64,000 nucleotides of DNA from Gymnopus androsaceus JB14 (Eukaryota > Basidiomycota > Agaricomycetes > Agaricales > Omphalotaceae), in the NCBI GenBank assembly GCA_009733575.1, contig ML769629.1, positions 1 to 64,000 on the forward strand, read 5' to 3'. This document shows positions 55,558-64,000 of the stretch, one piece after another. Both the position numbers and the translations under genes were made by a program. Position 1 is the stretch's first letter, and each line of letters starts with the position of its first letter. Under the pieces are notes generated by a model. The model ran no database searches and was not told the origin of the DNA. It saw only the letters and a program-made list of their open reading frames with translations.

Positions 55558-57060
55558 ATGGCCAACATACAACCACTCCCCGCTCGCAATGAGCGAAAAG
55601 CCCCCAAGTGGGACTCTCAGTACGAAGAACAATTGCCAACGTTCTTCGAGGAGTTCGAAACCGTAGCAAAGGAAGCTGCTATCGACTCCGATGACCTGAA
55701 GATGAAGAAGGAAGCACTTCGCTATGTGGATGCGAAGACGATGCGCTTCTGGAGATCCCTCGATACGTTCGAGGATGACCAGAAGACCTGGGACGAGTTC
55801 AAGAAAGAGGTCCTCTCGAACTACCCCGGGGCGGAGCAGGTGCCCGAGACCACGACAGATACCTTGAAGAAGGTTGTCACGAAGTTTGCGAAGTCCGGGG
55901 TGTCGAATAGCCAGGAATTGGCCGAGTACCACCGAGAGTTCGCTACAGTTTCGAAGTCGCTCACGAAGCACGGTATCCTGTCTGGCGTCCAGGTCGCGGG
56001 ATATTATGTCCAGGTATTCCCCGATTCGGTCCGTGCGCAATTGAATATGCGCCTCCAAGTCCAGCACACGACGAAGAAGAAAGGTGAAGCATACTCTTTA
56101 GCCGAACTGAAGGGAGCGGTGGACTTCCTCTTGTCAGATGCCAATACGTCACTGATAGTCGGAAATTTTAACGTAGGGGACCAGTCAGTGGCCCCCGTAT
56201 CCTCCATCACCGCCGTGGTCGTTCCAAAAGTCGAACCCACCGAGTCCAAGCTGGACCAGCTTACGCAAACGGTCTCCTCGCTAGCGCAGTTGATGGTGCA
56301 GATGGCTTCGAAAGGAGACGGGAATTCGAACAGGTCCAGGAATGACCGTTCTCCAAAGCCGAGTCGTTCCAACAAATGTTTTTGGGACGATTGCGACAGT
56401 CCAAAGTTCGACGATTGCGTGGATTTGCGCGAATGGGTCAACCAAGGTCGAGTCGAAAGGGATGCCAACGGATTCGTCCAGTTGAGAGGTGGTCAGCGCC
56501 TTCCTCGAAACCAGAGATATACAGAAGGTACCTTGAAACAGCGGTTCGAACGCTATTTCGAGGACCATCTGTCCGAGAAGTCTTGGATGTGGGAATCTCC
56601 AGCGGGAGAACCGAACCCGTTTGGAGGCGTGGATGTTGGAGTTCACTCGAGGTATACTGTGAAGGGTTTTCAGGGTCCATCGATGATAGAGAAAGCGTCG
56701 ACGTACCTGGCCGCATCAGTTGGCCCGGGAATTTTCAAAGGAGAACCTGAAGAGGAAGCAATCCGTCAGTTGCTGTTCAAAATTGAGACTCGTCGAGCCG
56801 CTAGAGATAAGGCGAATGAAGACGTACCTGAACGACAGTCCAAATCTAAAGCTCCTATTCCTCCTCCTCCTTCTGAGCCTTCCCCTCCGATTCCAAGGCC
56901 TGGTCCTGCTTGTCTTCCGAAGCCACTTATTGGCAAACTCCCTCCGAACTACGTTCCCCCGCAAGAGAGAACCGTTGGTGTCCCTCCAAAGGACGTCTCG
57001 ACTCGGGGACGTTCCCCTTCATCCTCATCCGCATCGTCGGTGGTCCGAGACCTCTCCTGA
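55558..57060 (+). CDS. retrotransposon Gag
   Basis: 500 residues from the first ATG in frame (MANIQPLPARNERKAPKWD). The capsid-like helical region spans about residues 15-220 (QYEEQLPTFFEEFETVAKEA; RFWRSLDTFEDDQKTWDEFK). A basic SKGDGNSNRSRNDR linker follows. A cysteine motif CFWDDCDSPKFDDC at about 265-280 replaces the usual CCHC knuckle. The proline-rich tail ends in SSSASSVVRDLS. The same frame is open for about 430 nt upstream without any ATG and contains SPERTPSPERTPTPERTPSP repeats. No protease, RT or integrase follows, so the element is truncated after gag. Confidence 0.75.
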   Translation: MANIQPLPARNERKAPKWDSQYEEQLPTFFEEFETVAKEAAIDSDDLKMKKEALRYVDAKTMRFWRSLDTFEDDQKTWDEFKKEVLSNYPGAEQVPETTTDTLKKVVTKFAKSGVSNSQELAEYHREFATVSKSLTKHGILSGVQVAGYYVQVFPDSVRAQLNMRLQVQHTTKKKGEAYSLAELKGAVDFLLSDANTSLIVGNFNVGDQSVAPVSSITAVVVPKVEPTESKLDQLTQTVSSLAQLMVQMASKGDGNSNRSRNDRSPKPSRSNKCFWDDCDSPKFDDCVDLREWVNQGRVERDANGFVQLRGGQRLPRNQRYTEGTLKQRFERYFEDHLSEKSWMWESPAGEPNPFGGVDVGVHSRYTVKGFQGPSMIEKASTYLAASVGPGIFKGEPEEEAIRQLLFKIETRRAARDKANEDVPERQSKSKAPIPPPPSEPSPPIPRPGPACLPKPLIGKLPPNYVPPQERTVGVPPKDVSTRGRSPSSSSASSVVRDLS

Positions 57061-57289
57061 GAGTGACCATAAGACACCCTCCCTAACACTAAGGAGAGCT
57101 CTTATAGAGCCCGCTACCTCATTCGCTTACTGACCAGCCTGGGTCCGCCAGGGGTAAGCGGAGATGCCTTATATATAACGGTACATCAAACCATTATAAG
57201 TAACGCACCAAGACAAGACAAGAACATCTGGCTGATACATGCCGGAAGCAGCCGGAAGCGCCGTCACCCTCCCGCAGCTCGGAAGTCGC
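57061..57289. other. truncated retroelement junction
   Basis: Sequence after the gag stop, ending where homology to the GH16 duplication starts at about 57290. A TATATAT run at 57171. No pol sequence. Confidence 0.4.
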
Positions 57290-59640
57290 GTTTGAAATTT
57301 GAAAGAGTGAGTGACGGAGAGGAAATAAAGGTCATTTCTTTTTTTGCACCGCCAGCAAGTAGGTACATGAGTTCATTCCAGTTCAGCACTACTTGCGTTG
57401 TCTTTTCTTGGTTACTCTACTGTGCCAAACTATGTTTTGCCCCAGAACCAGCCCGGCCGCGACTCTCAATCTATTTCTAATCAAGAACTCTATCAAACAC
57501 ATCATTCTAGGTTGATTATATGCTATGTGCAACATCCGTTAAATGCTAAGTAAATGCTAAATGCCATTGACACGGTGCGCGTAGGTATACGACTCGATCA
57601 ATTCAACTATGTAAAAGGTTTAAAAAGTAAGAAATAGGTATGTGGTATGCAGATCGGTCATAGCAGCATCATACGTAGCGACAGATCTATAGCTGGAAAA
57701 AAACTGGCACTGACACGCAGCGAGTGGAAAGAAATAAAAGAGAACAGGGAAGCGCAGCTTCCACATGGATACAATCAAATCGTACTTTAAAGATGGGGAG
57801 GTGATTAGAAATGTAAGGACTGGTATGCAGGTCAAATCGTCCACGGGTGTTTATCAAAGTCTTCATCTACTGAGAGTAGATGCTGATACTCGAGATTTGC
57901 TGCAAAAAAGGAGACCGAGGTCAGCACTCGTTAAGCTAAGGAAAAGGAGAAACAGAAGCTCACCCGGTGTGCATCGGGGAAAGCAGGTCCCACGTTCTGA
58001 ACGTAAGATGCAGCAGGAGAGTATCCAGTGGAAGATGCGCAACGAGTCTGTTGGCTACCTGCTCCATTCATAAACCAAACACCCTCAGCGAATGTTCCAC
58101 CAAGGTTCGTATCAATAATAAGTGCAAAGTCAATAAAGTACGTCTCAATAGCACAGTTGGTCGCCGAGAAGAACGTCTGAGCACTCCATGAGCTCGGATT
58201 TGGACTTCCACTGGTAATATCACTTGGTACACTTCCCGCAGTCCAATAGTTGATGTAGATAACCGCATCGATGATATGAATGGCGTAGGTACCACTCTGA
58301 GCACTGAACCCGGCGCCGTAGGAATTGGACTGAGTGGATGTAGCGGCGCAGGTTTGGTTTCTGGTCAGCATAAGCATAGCAGTCGAGGTCGGAAGCGACG
58401 TTAATGGTGGAGTCAACGAGGGCGTTGACGTTGTTCTGAGTGATGGAGCAGCCTTCGGAGGTGTGGATGGACATGACGTTGTGAACGTATTCGTTGACAC
58501 CTTCGATGATGTCGATTTCACCTCCGGCGGGCCAGGTTCCCTCACCGAGAACCAGAAGGCGGGCCAGCTGGAACAGGGCATCAGTATTAAAGGTGAGATG
58601 GGAAGTGGGGTACTTACGTTCCACATCCAGTAGGCATATGGACGATGTCAAAGATTGCCATAGTACCAACATTGAAGGTCTCGGAAAAAGACAATTTCAT
58701 CGAGTTTTTGGAAGAAGAGCCAGTAGCTGCTGCGGAAGTGATGCTCGCTGGAAAAGGAACAAGTCAGTGCCTTGATTCGGGAGTCATGCACGGCTACCGA
58801 CTCACAAGTCGAGGAGGCTACAGAAGTCGAGGTGGAGGTAACAGCGACGGTGGAAGAGACGCTAGTGGCGGTTGGAGCAGGGGCAATGACTTCGGCTACG
58901 CTGGCGACAGTAGGAGAAGAGGAGGAGACAGAGGTCGAAGAGGAGACAGAGGTCGAAGAGGAGACAGATATAGAGCTGCTGCTGCTCGAGCTGGAGCTCA
59001 CCCAATCCCAGGTGATGTCTACTGAGAAAAAACGAAAAGGCAAATTACTGCAACGGAACGCTGGCTGGAAATAAGGAGTGCTTACAAGTACCAACGTTCA
59101 ACGTCCCTCCATTCAACGCCTCAAAAGTTCCAATTGACGAGTAGAGGTCGCTGTCTCCACAGACCTCGTAGTTATCCGTGGCAGTGACGTCGATAGAGGC
59201 ATCAGTGTCCATGTTGGTGCCAGAGATGTAAGTGGCACTGAGGCCAGCGATCATATCCGCGTCTTGGTTTAGTATGCGTTAGTAGTTCCGTTCTACGGGC
59301 TGCGGTGAGCGACGGAAAGGAAAACCAAAACTTCACTGACCACCAGTGCTACCCATGATACGTAATTCCCTCAGACCGTCAGACGCACGAGCACGAAGCT
59401 TGTGCATGCGCCTATGCAGTCCTGCACTGTTGCGCTGCGAACTGGCTCTAGCGAGTGTTGTTGATGCATTTGTTCGCATTATGAATTGTGACTAGAGCGA
59501 TAATCCAAGATTCGATGAGTGAGGGAGTGAGGGAGTGTGAGATATGATCAAGATTGGGACTGGAGAGCGAGGCTCTTCGTCGTTCGTGGACGGAATCTGG
59601 ACTGGAGGGTAGTGGTTGGTGAAGCTGTGATATTGAACGT
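57290..59640 (-). pseudogene. GH16 beta-glucanase pseudogene, copy 2
   Basis: Better preserved than copy 1. From 5' to 3': SATYISGTNMDTDASIDV and YEVCGDSDLYSS near 59200; a serine-rich linker at about 59010-58790; WPAFWF near 58570; and GTWPAGGEIDIIEGVNEYVH with MSIHTSEGC near 58500. The E-I-D-I-I-E active-site signature of GH16 is intact. GG-FAEGVWFMNGAGSQQ and YSPAASYVQNVGPAFPDAH end it near 57960. A one-base loss between WPAFWF and GEGTWPAGG changes frame, and no complete start or signal peptide was found, so it is scored as a pseudogene. At about 59640 it fuses to TLC gene sequence. Confidence 0.75.
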
Positions 59641-60035
59641 TAGATCGTAATATAAAAAAACATAGCTTGACCGCTCACGCAAGCAGATACGTCTGGAAGA
59701 ACCCATTCCTCAAGACCGCTAATTCAGGGAACAGTCTAACGCTCTTGACATCTCCGGGGCCGCAAACATAATTCCATATAAACGGCAGACTCCCAACAGT
59801 CACAATAAAGCTCGAAATCGTAGTGAGAATCCATGCAACCTGCTTCGTAGCAGTAAAGCCGAGCGACCAGCGAGTACATGATGCACCGATACAAGGCCAA
59901 CAAAAGAAAACACGAAAATCGACCATTGGGATTCCTGCAACGGGATGGTGATTGAATCCGAATCGTACCCAGGAAACAAGGACATCGGGGAGAACAAGCT
60001 TAGACGGTCCTGGAAAAGGGATAAATGTCGTGTCT
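59640..60035 (-). pseudogene. TLC gene exon 1 fragment
   Basis: A copy of 16655-17070: part of intron 1, all of exon 1 and some 5' leader. MSLFPGYDSDS, ESQWSIFVFSFVGLV and ATKQVAWILTT are kept, but one base is missing after VLAG so the frame breaks. The join to the GH16 copy falls in TTGAACGTTAGAT, which is present in both parents. Confidence 0.85.
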
Positions 60036-60039
60036 AGAC

Positions 60040-60470
60040 TCGGAGCAGCTTGGTCAAATACCGATTGAATCCTGAAAGAACCCGCAATGCAGCTCGATCT
60101 GATCTAGGAAGAAAAGTGCTACCTCGGTGAACAAAAGTTGCCAGGAGGAAAACTTGATTTCCGTCAATGTTTAAAGTCTGGATATTGATAAGAATAGAGG
60201 AGTCATTCGCTGAGTATTGGACGCGTAGAACAGGCAATCTGAACAAGGGAAGAAGACTGAAGAGCGATGATGAAAGAAGCCCAGCGCTTAAAATTGGACG
60301 CTTTGCCTTTGATTCGACTTGTGGCCGCTGGACTGAAACTTTTGCATGAAGCTTGAAACCAGGCGATAAATTCAACGGGTTAACTAGCAGAAAAACACCG
60401 CTAGAATTGGCACGTTTATTATTAATTCAAACTTAATTCCATGATAGCACCGGCAGCATCGTACGCGTAC
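60040..60470. repeat. dispersed non-coding repeat R, copy 3
   Basis: Homologous to 47950-48545 (TCAATGTTTA-AG-CTGGATATTG, TTTGCCTTTGATTCGACTTG, AACTTAATTCCATGATAGCA). CpG-containing. Confidence 0.75.
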
Positions 60471-60830
60471 GTTCCAGATCATCCTTCAACCTCCTAAAAG
60501 AATACAGTGTAGAGGAGTTGGTCGCTTCACTCATTGATATAATCATTTCTCGATTCGTTCTACGATACTCCATAATTTTCTTAACTCTCAATGTCCTTCA
60601 CTCCCTTTCTTTTCCCTTTCCTCACTACTTACGCTTCAAGGGATACGAGGAGAATGTGAAGGAGAGTCCGGGCCTCCACTACGACGCCAGAGCCTTGCCA
60701 ACTCTGCGGAGAGCTTTGTCCACTCTCTATCGTCGTAGGGGAATGCGTCAAGAGGTACCCCGACTCTTCCTGATCCGGAACCGAGTTGAACTATCAAAGA
60801 AGCCCGACGTCAATCCTTAATTAAAAAGTC
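60471..60830 (+). other. open frame of unknown nature
   Basis: The plus frame 60518-60820 ends in a basic stretch (LRRALSTLYRRRGMRQEV). No family recognised. It precedes the second LTR region. Confidence 0.3.
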
Positions 60831-61222
60831 ACGCACGAACCTTATTTTTTGTCTTTCTTATACTACGTCGATTCTTCCCCAATTATTATCTCTTTTCCCC
60901 CCAAAACCACCACCTGCGTGAACGGTAGTTCAGCTGAATCCCTTCGACACTGACTGTCTACGGAGTAGCAGCTTTCTTCGAAGTATTTTCGTTCGAGATC
61001 TCACTTAAGAAGCTTAATCTCACTATCTTATTGATCTCTTCGTGACCGTGTTCTCATCGCCACTCTCGACACGTCGAACATATAATTTGTTCGACCCTAC
61101 TTCTACTTCTTCGATATCCGAGCCTGTAGACTCGGATAATCGCTACCTACTATAGGTGAAGCGTTGCTTCGACCCGACTAGCGCTCTGCTTGTTCTTTCT
61201 TAGGACGATACTCTCTTCTACA
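60831..61222 (+). mobile_element. LTR region of a second retrotransposon (left limit unknown)
   Basis: CpG-containing sequence ending CTCTTCTACA, followed two bases later by TGGTGACCACCGCAGGGGG, a primer-binding-site-like stretch parallel to that at 55078. The left edge was not found; no second copy in the window. Confidence 0.45.
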
Positions 61223-61414
61223 GTGGTGACCACCGCAGGGGGCTAGTATCCCGCGGTCAAGCTATCTGTTCGTTTCGCCTTCGAACTGTCCCCTAGACGG
61301 TCATTCTCACCAAACAGCTCGTCTTGCGCGTCTCTCCAAACTGAGTTGGCGCCAAGCTCCGTCTCCAGGAGGAAACTCTGGTTCCTCTGACTCTTCTGCT
61401 CCGTCTGCTTCTAC

Positions 61415-63055
61415 ATGTCCGCTTCCTCGCTTAGCTCGATTTCCAGCACCTCGCAGATTCTCTCTCAACTGCCTCAGTCCCCTTCTGTTTTTCAATCGAC
61501 ACCTTCAATTTCTTTGATAATGTCTAACCCTACTCCAGTCGTCATTCCGGCTGTTCCCATAATTGTTCCTATGCCTGTTCCCAGGTGCTGCAGATGCACC
61601 GAAGTTCAACGGACGAGACGTCGATCGCTTCTTAAAGAGAGTTCTCTTTCATGGGAGAAAAGCGAACATCAATGACGAGGACCAACTCGTCGACTACCTT
61701 CTCGAATACTGCGACCGTACTCGATACGAGGATCTTTCGCTACGAATCCGGCGTTCCAAGCTGGGAAAGCCAATAGGACGTGGGTACTGGCCACAGATCG
61801 CCTAAGACTCCTCTATCTGGCTCTGAACGAACCTGAAGAAGTGACTACCGACGATCTCAAAGAGTACTGCCAGAAATCATTCTTTTCTGGTACCTTCGAG
61901 ACGAAGACCGATATCCACAACTACGCTATCGGATATCGTCGAATCGCTAACGCTCTCTTGAACTCTCAGGAGATCACCGAACTAAGCATGAAGCAAACGT
62001 TTCTGACTGGTCTTCCGAAACACCTTGCTACGTTCGTTATGGAAAAGGTCCCTGAGGCGAATCGAAAACGCAAGAATCCTCCGACTATTGAAGAAGTCAT
62101 GACGATCCTATACGACAGACTCGGGAAAGAGGCTCTCGACTGGAACCCTTACGAATACGCTAAACGCAGATCCACAAAAGGTTCGAAGGTCCATTTCGAT
62201 GACGAGGATTCGGAAAGTGACGACGACACCGAGACTGACACAAAACCTGCTGTCACTCCCAAGAGTACTAACACGGGGAAGAAGGTAACCCCTGCTAACG
62301 AGCCGACTATATCGGAACACGACAAATACGAAGCTCTCGTCAGGAAGATGAATGAGATGTCTATTGCTCTTGCCAACGCCAACCGAAGACCACCTTCTCC
62401 TAGATACGATGCTGAAGGTCGAAGATGTTTCATATGCGGTCAAGTCCATCAATACCCGCTTAGTCCTGGTAGGTGCGCCGAGACTGGTAAGCTCGTACGC
62501 GAAGGTATTCTTGTTCAGGATCAGAACGGTCGTTATACCTTACCGAACGGTATGGAACTGCCGAGGTGGGATGGTGTTGCGCCTGGCGGTCTCGCAGAGA
62601 TGCTACGTGCTGAACGACTTGGTACAAACACGAGGAGAAACGCTAGAGATGCACCTCCTCACCAAGTGAACATGGCGATGACAAACGCCGTTACCCTCTC
62701 TTATGGAGACAAGTGGCAGAACGGAGTCTTAGATGGCGATGTGTTCGCTGTCTCACCGTATTACGAAGACGAATACGAGTACGACGAAGAGGCTGCATAC
62801 TACGAGAACGTTTATAATACTGACGCTGCTACTCGTTCTAACAGAAATAACGATAACAGATACGACCCCGCAGATCAAACTGGACAACACAACCGTAGGC
62901 CTGACAACTTAGGACCCGCGCGACAAGTACTTCCTCCGTCGTCGAACACTCAGAACAAACAACCACAACATCCTCAGCAGTCTCGCCAACCTCCTCCGAA
63001 GATAATTTCACATCGAACCCAGTTAAAACCACTGAAGCGCTGGTCGGAAGAATGA
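61415..63055 (+). pseudogene. second retrotransposon Gag, frameshifted
   Basis: The ATG at 61415 opens MSASSLSSISSTSQILSQLP. An extra C near 61582 moves the frame before ADAPKFNGRDVDRFLKRVL, and a second frame change near 61760 separates it from the long remaining frame (61841-63055). That part holds EYCQKSFFSGTFETKTDIHN, MKQTFLTGLPKHL and an acidic linker. A divergent cysteine knuckle CFICGQVHQYPLSPGRC and PNGMELPRWDGVAPGG follow, with a Q/P-rich tail. The arrangement is that of an agaricomycete Ty3-type Gag. No pol follows, so it too is a truncated element. Confidence 0.75.
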
Positions 63056-63480
63056 AGCCGCCGCACACCGGCACGCCGCGCCGCCCCCGCGCCGCGCCCA
63101 CCCGATTTTTTGATGTGAAACGGCGCATATTTCGAAGGGACGAGAACGATCCAATCAAAACCAAAACCGATGTAGTAAATAAAAGAATCTGGGGCAGCTT
63201 GGACTCGAAGGATATACCGACTGACTACATCGGTGTGTAAGCATGCATCATCATATATGGCATGTTTGCATGAAGAAGGGGGCAGTGCCTCAGATTTCCA
63301 TTTCAACGTAGTAAAAGGAGAGAGGATCCGAACTAAGTTTGCTGGTAGGCTAGTTGGGCAAGTGGGAGCGTAAAAAGAGGTGTATGTAAAGTGGTAGTGA
63401 ATGTGAATTGATTCAGTATGTTTTGATTGTGTCTGCCAAGTTGTTGGGATAATTTTTGTTGTCATGAAATTTTATGCTGG
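63056..63480. other. junction region, GC-rich then AT-rich
   Basis: 63055-63105 is a striking run of CCGC/GCCG (CGCGCCGCCCCCGCGCCGCG). Beyond about 63240 the sequence becomes AT-rich with no gene until the NACHT relic. Confidence 0.5.
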
Positions 63481-64000
63481 GTGGATGCAATAGATGATGG
63501 CAGAGGACTTGGGACACAGTTTATCAAGTCATTGGGTAGAGGCCTGGTGTGATATTGGCTATAGTTTGTGTTATGATGTTTGTGCAATTATGCACAGTAT
63601 TTTCGGACATCATCAATGAGCTCCACATTGAGTAGACGGCATGAACATGGTAAGTGGTGATTCAAAATTCCTGAATATGAGGTTCTGGTCTGCTGGCAAT
63701 GATAAATTGAAGAGGGAGATGTTTCTGCAAGGAGTTCCTGATTTGCAAGAGTATTACAGATGAACATGATGACCTTAACAGTATCAGCCATGACATGTGG
63801 ATTGTAACAGGGTCCCCGATGTTCAGAAGTACAACAAGGTTAAGAAATCAGCTTACGGAGCTGGTTTCAATGGATCTGCCAACAATAGATGGATGTTTTC
63901 CACAATTTGGGAAATTGACCTTTCAGCCAGGGAACACCAATTGCAAGCTGATAAGCAATGGTTGCAAATAGTGCTCTTGCATTCCCACGTGTAGCATGCC
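63481..64000 (-). pseudogene. NACHT-NTPase relic, runs off the window
   Basis: Colinear with 36540-37095 of the intact NACHT gene (shared: GGTTCTGGTCTGCTGGCAAT, AAGGAGTTCCTGATT, TTGCATTCCCACGTGTA). It carries several indels that break the frame and a deletion near 63590. It covers the part between the Walker B region and the segment after the RPEPH motif; the P-loop part would lie beyond the right edge. Confidence 0.8.

Noticed and set aside
58334..59074. Plus frames with VEEETEVEEET repeats
   Set aside because: Antisense of the serine-rich linker of the GH16 pseudogene.
1..64000. CRISPR array, bacterial operon or phage island
   Set aside because: Short spliceosomal introns, TATA promoters and fungal transposons show eukaryotic nuclear DNA; no regularly spaced repeats with unique spacers were seen.

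Overview
The window looks like nuclear DNA of a basidiomycete, most likely an agaricomycete. The genes that can be rebuilt have many very short GT-AG introns (about 49-83 bp). The protein families are typical of mushroom genomes: a NACHT-NTPase, a cyanovirin-N (CVNH) protein, a TLC-domain membrane protein, a GH16 glucanase and a seven-helix-type membrane protein. Most of the sequence is transposons and decayed duplicates. No rRNA, bona fide tRNA, CRISPR array or operon was seen. All splice models come from reading the DNA by eye; where phase agrees at every junction, that is stated. Layout: 1-20 kb is CpG-containing and holds the clearer genes. These are a CVNH protein (8805-7199, minus), a large conserved gene broken by small indels (about 13952-11056, minus) with fragments of it at 3.6-5.7 kb and 10.6 kb, and a TLC protein (17012-15641, minus). 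A small hAT-like element carries its own ORF (5934-6727). 20-54 kb is AT-rich and visibly CpG-poor. It holds a dead PIF/Harbinger transposon (about 21599-26485) that has itself been hit by a hAT-like MITE, two hairpin elements and a solo LTR. It also holds two 363-bp sister solo LTRs, many MITEs, a 7-exon NACHT gene (38017-34938, minus) and a GH16 pseudogene. The 3' part of a membrane-protein gene (54730-53673, minus) is cut off by an LTR. 54.7-63 kb is again CpG-containing: an LTR, PBS and gag; a second GH16 pseudogene fused to a piece of the TLC gene; and a second frameshifted gag. A decayed NACHT copy runs off the right edge. The genes do not form a pathway. What links the regions is duplication: GH16, TLC and a roughly 500-bp non-coding repeat recur in the same order in different places. 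Comparing copies dates insertions (an empty site exists for one hairpin element) and shows CpG to TpG/CpA decay in the middle compartment. The most novel-looking pattern is a family of hairpin elements with shared CATCAGCAAAA termini. Their cores are built from different short words repeated in both orientations.
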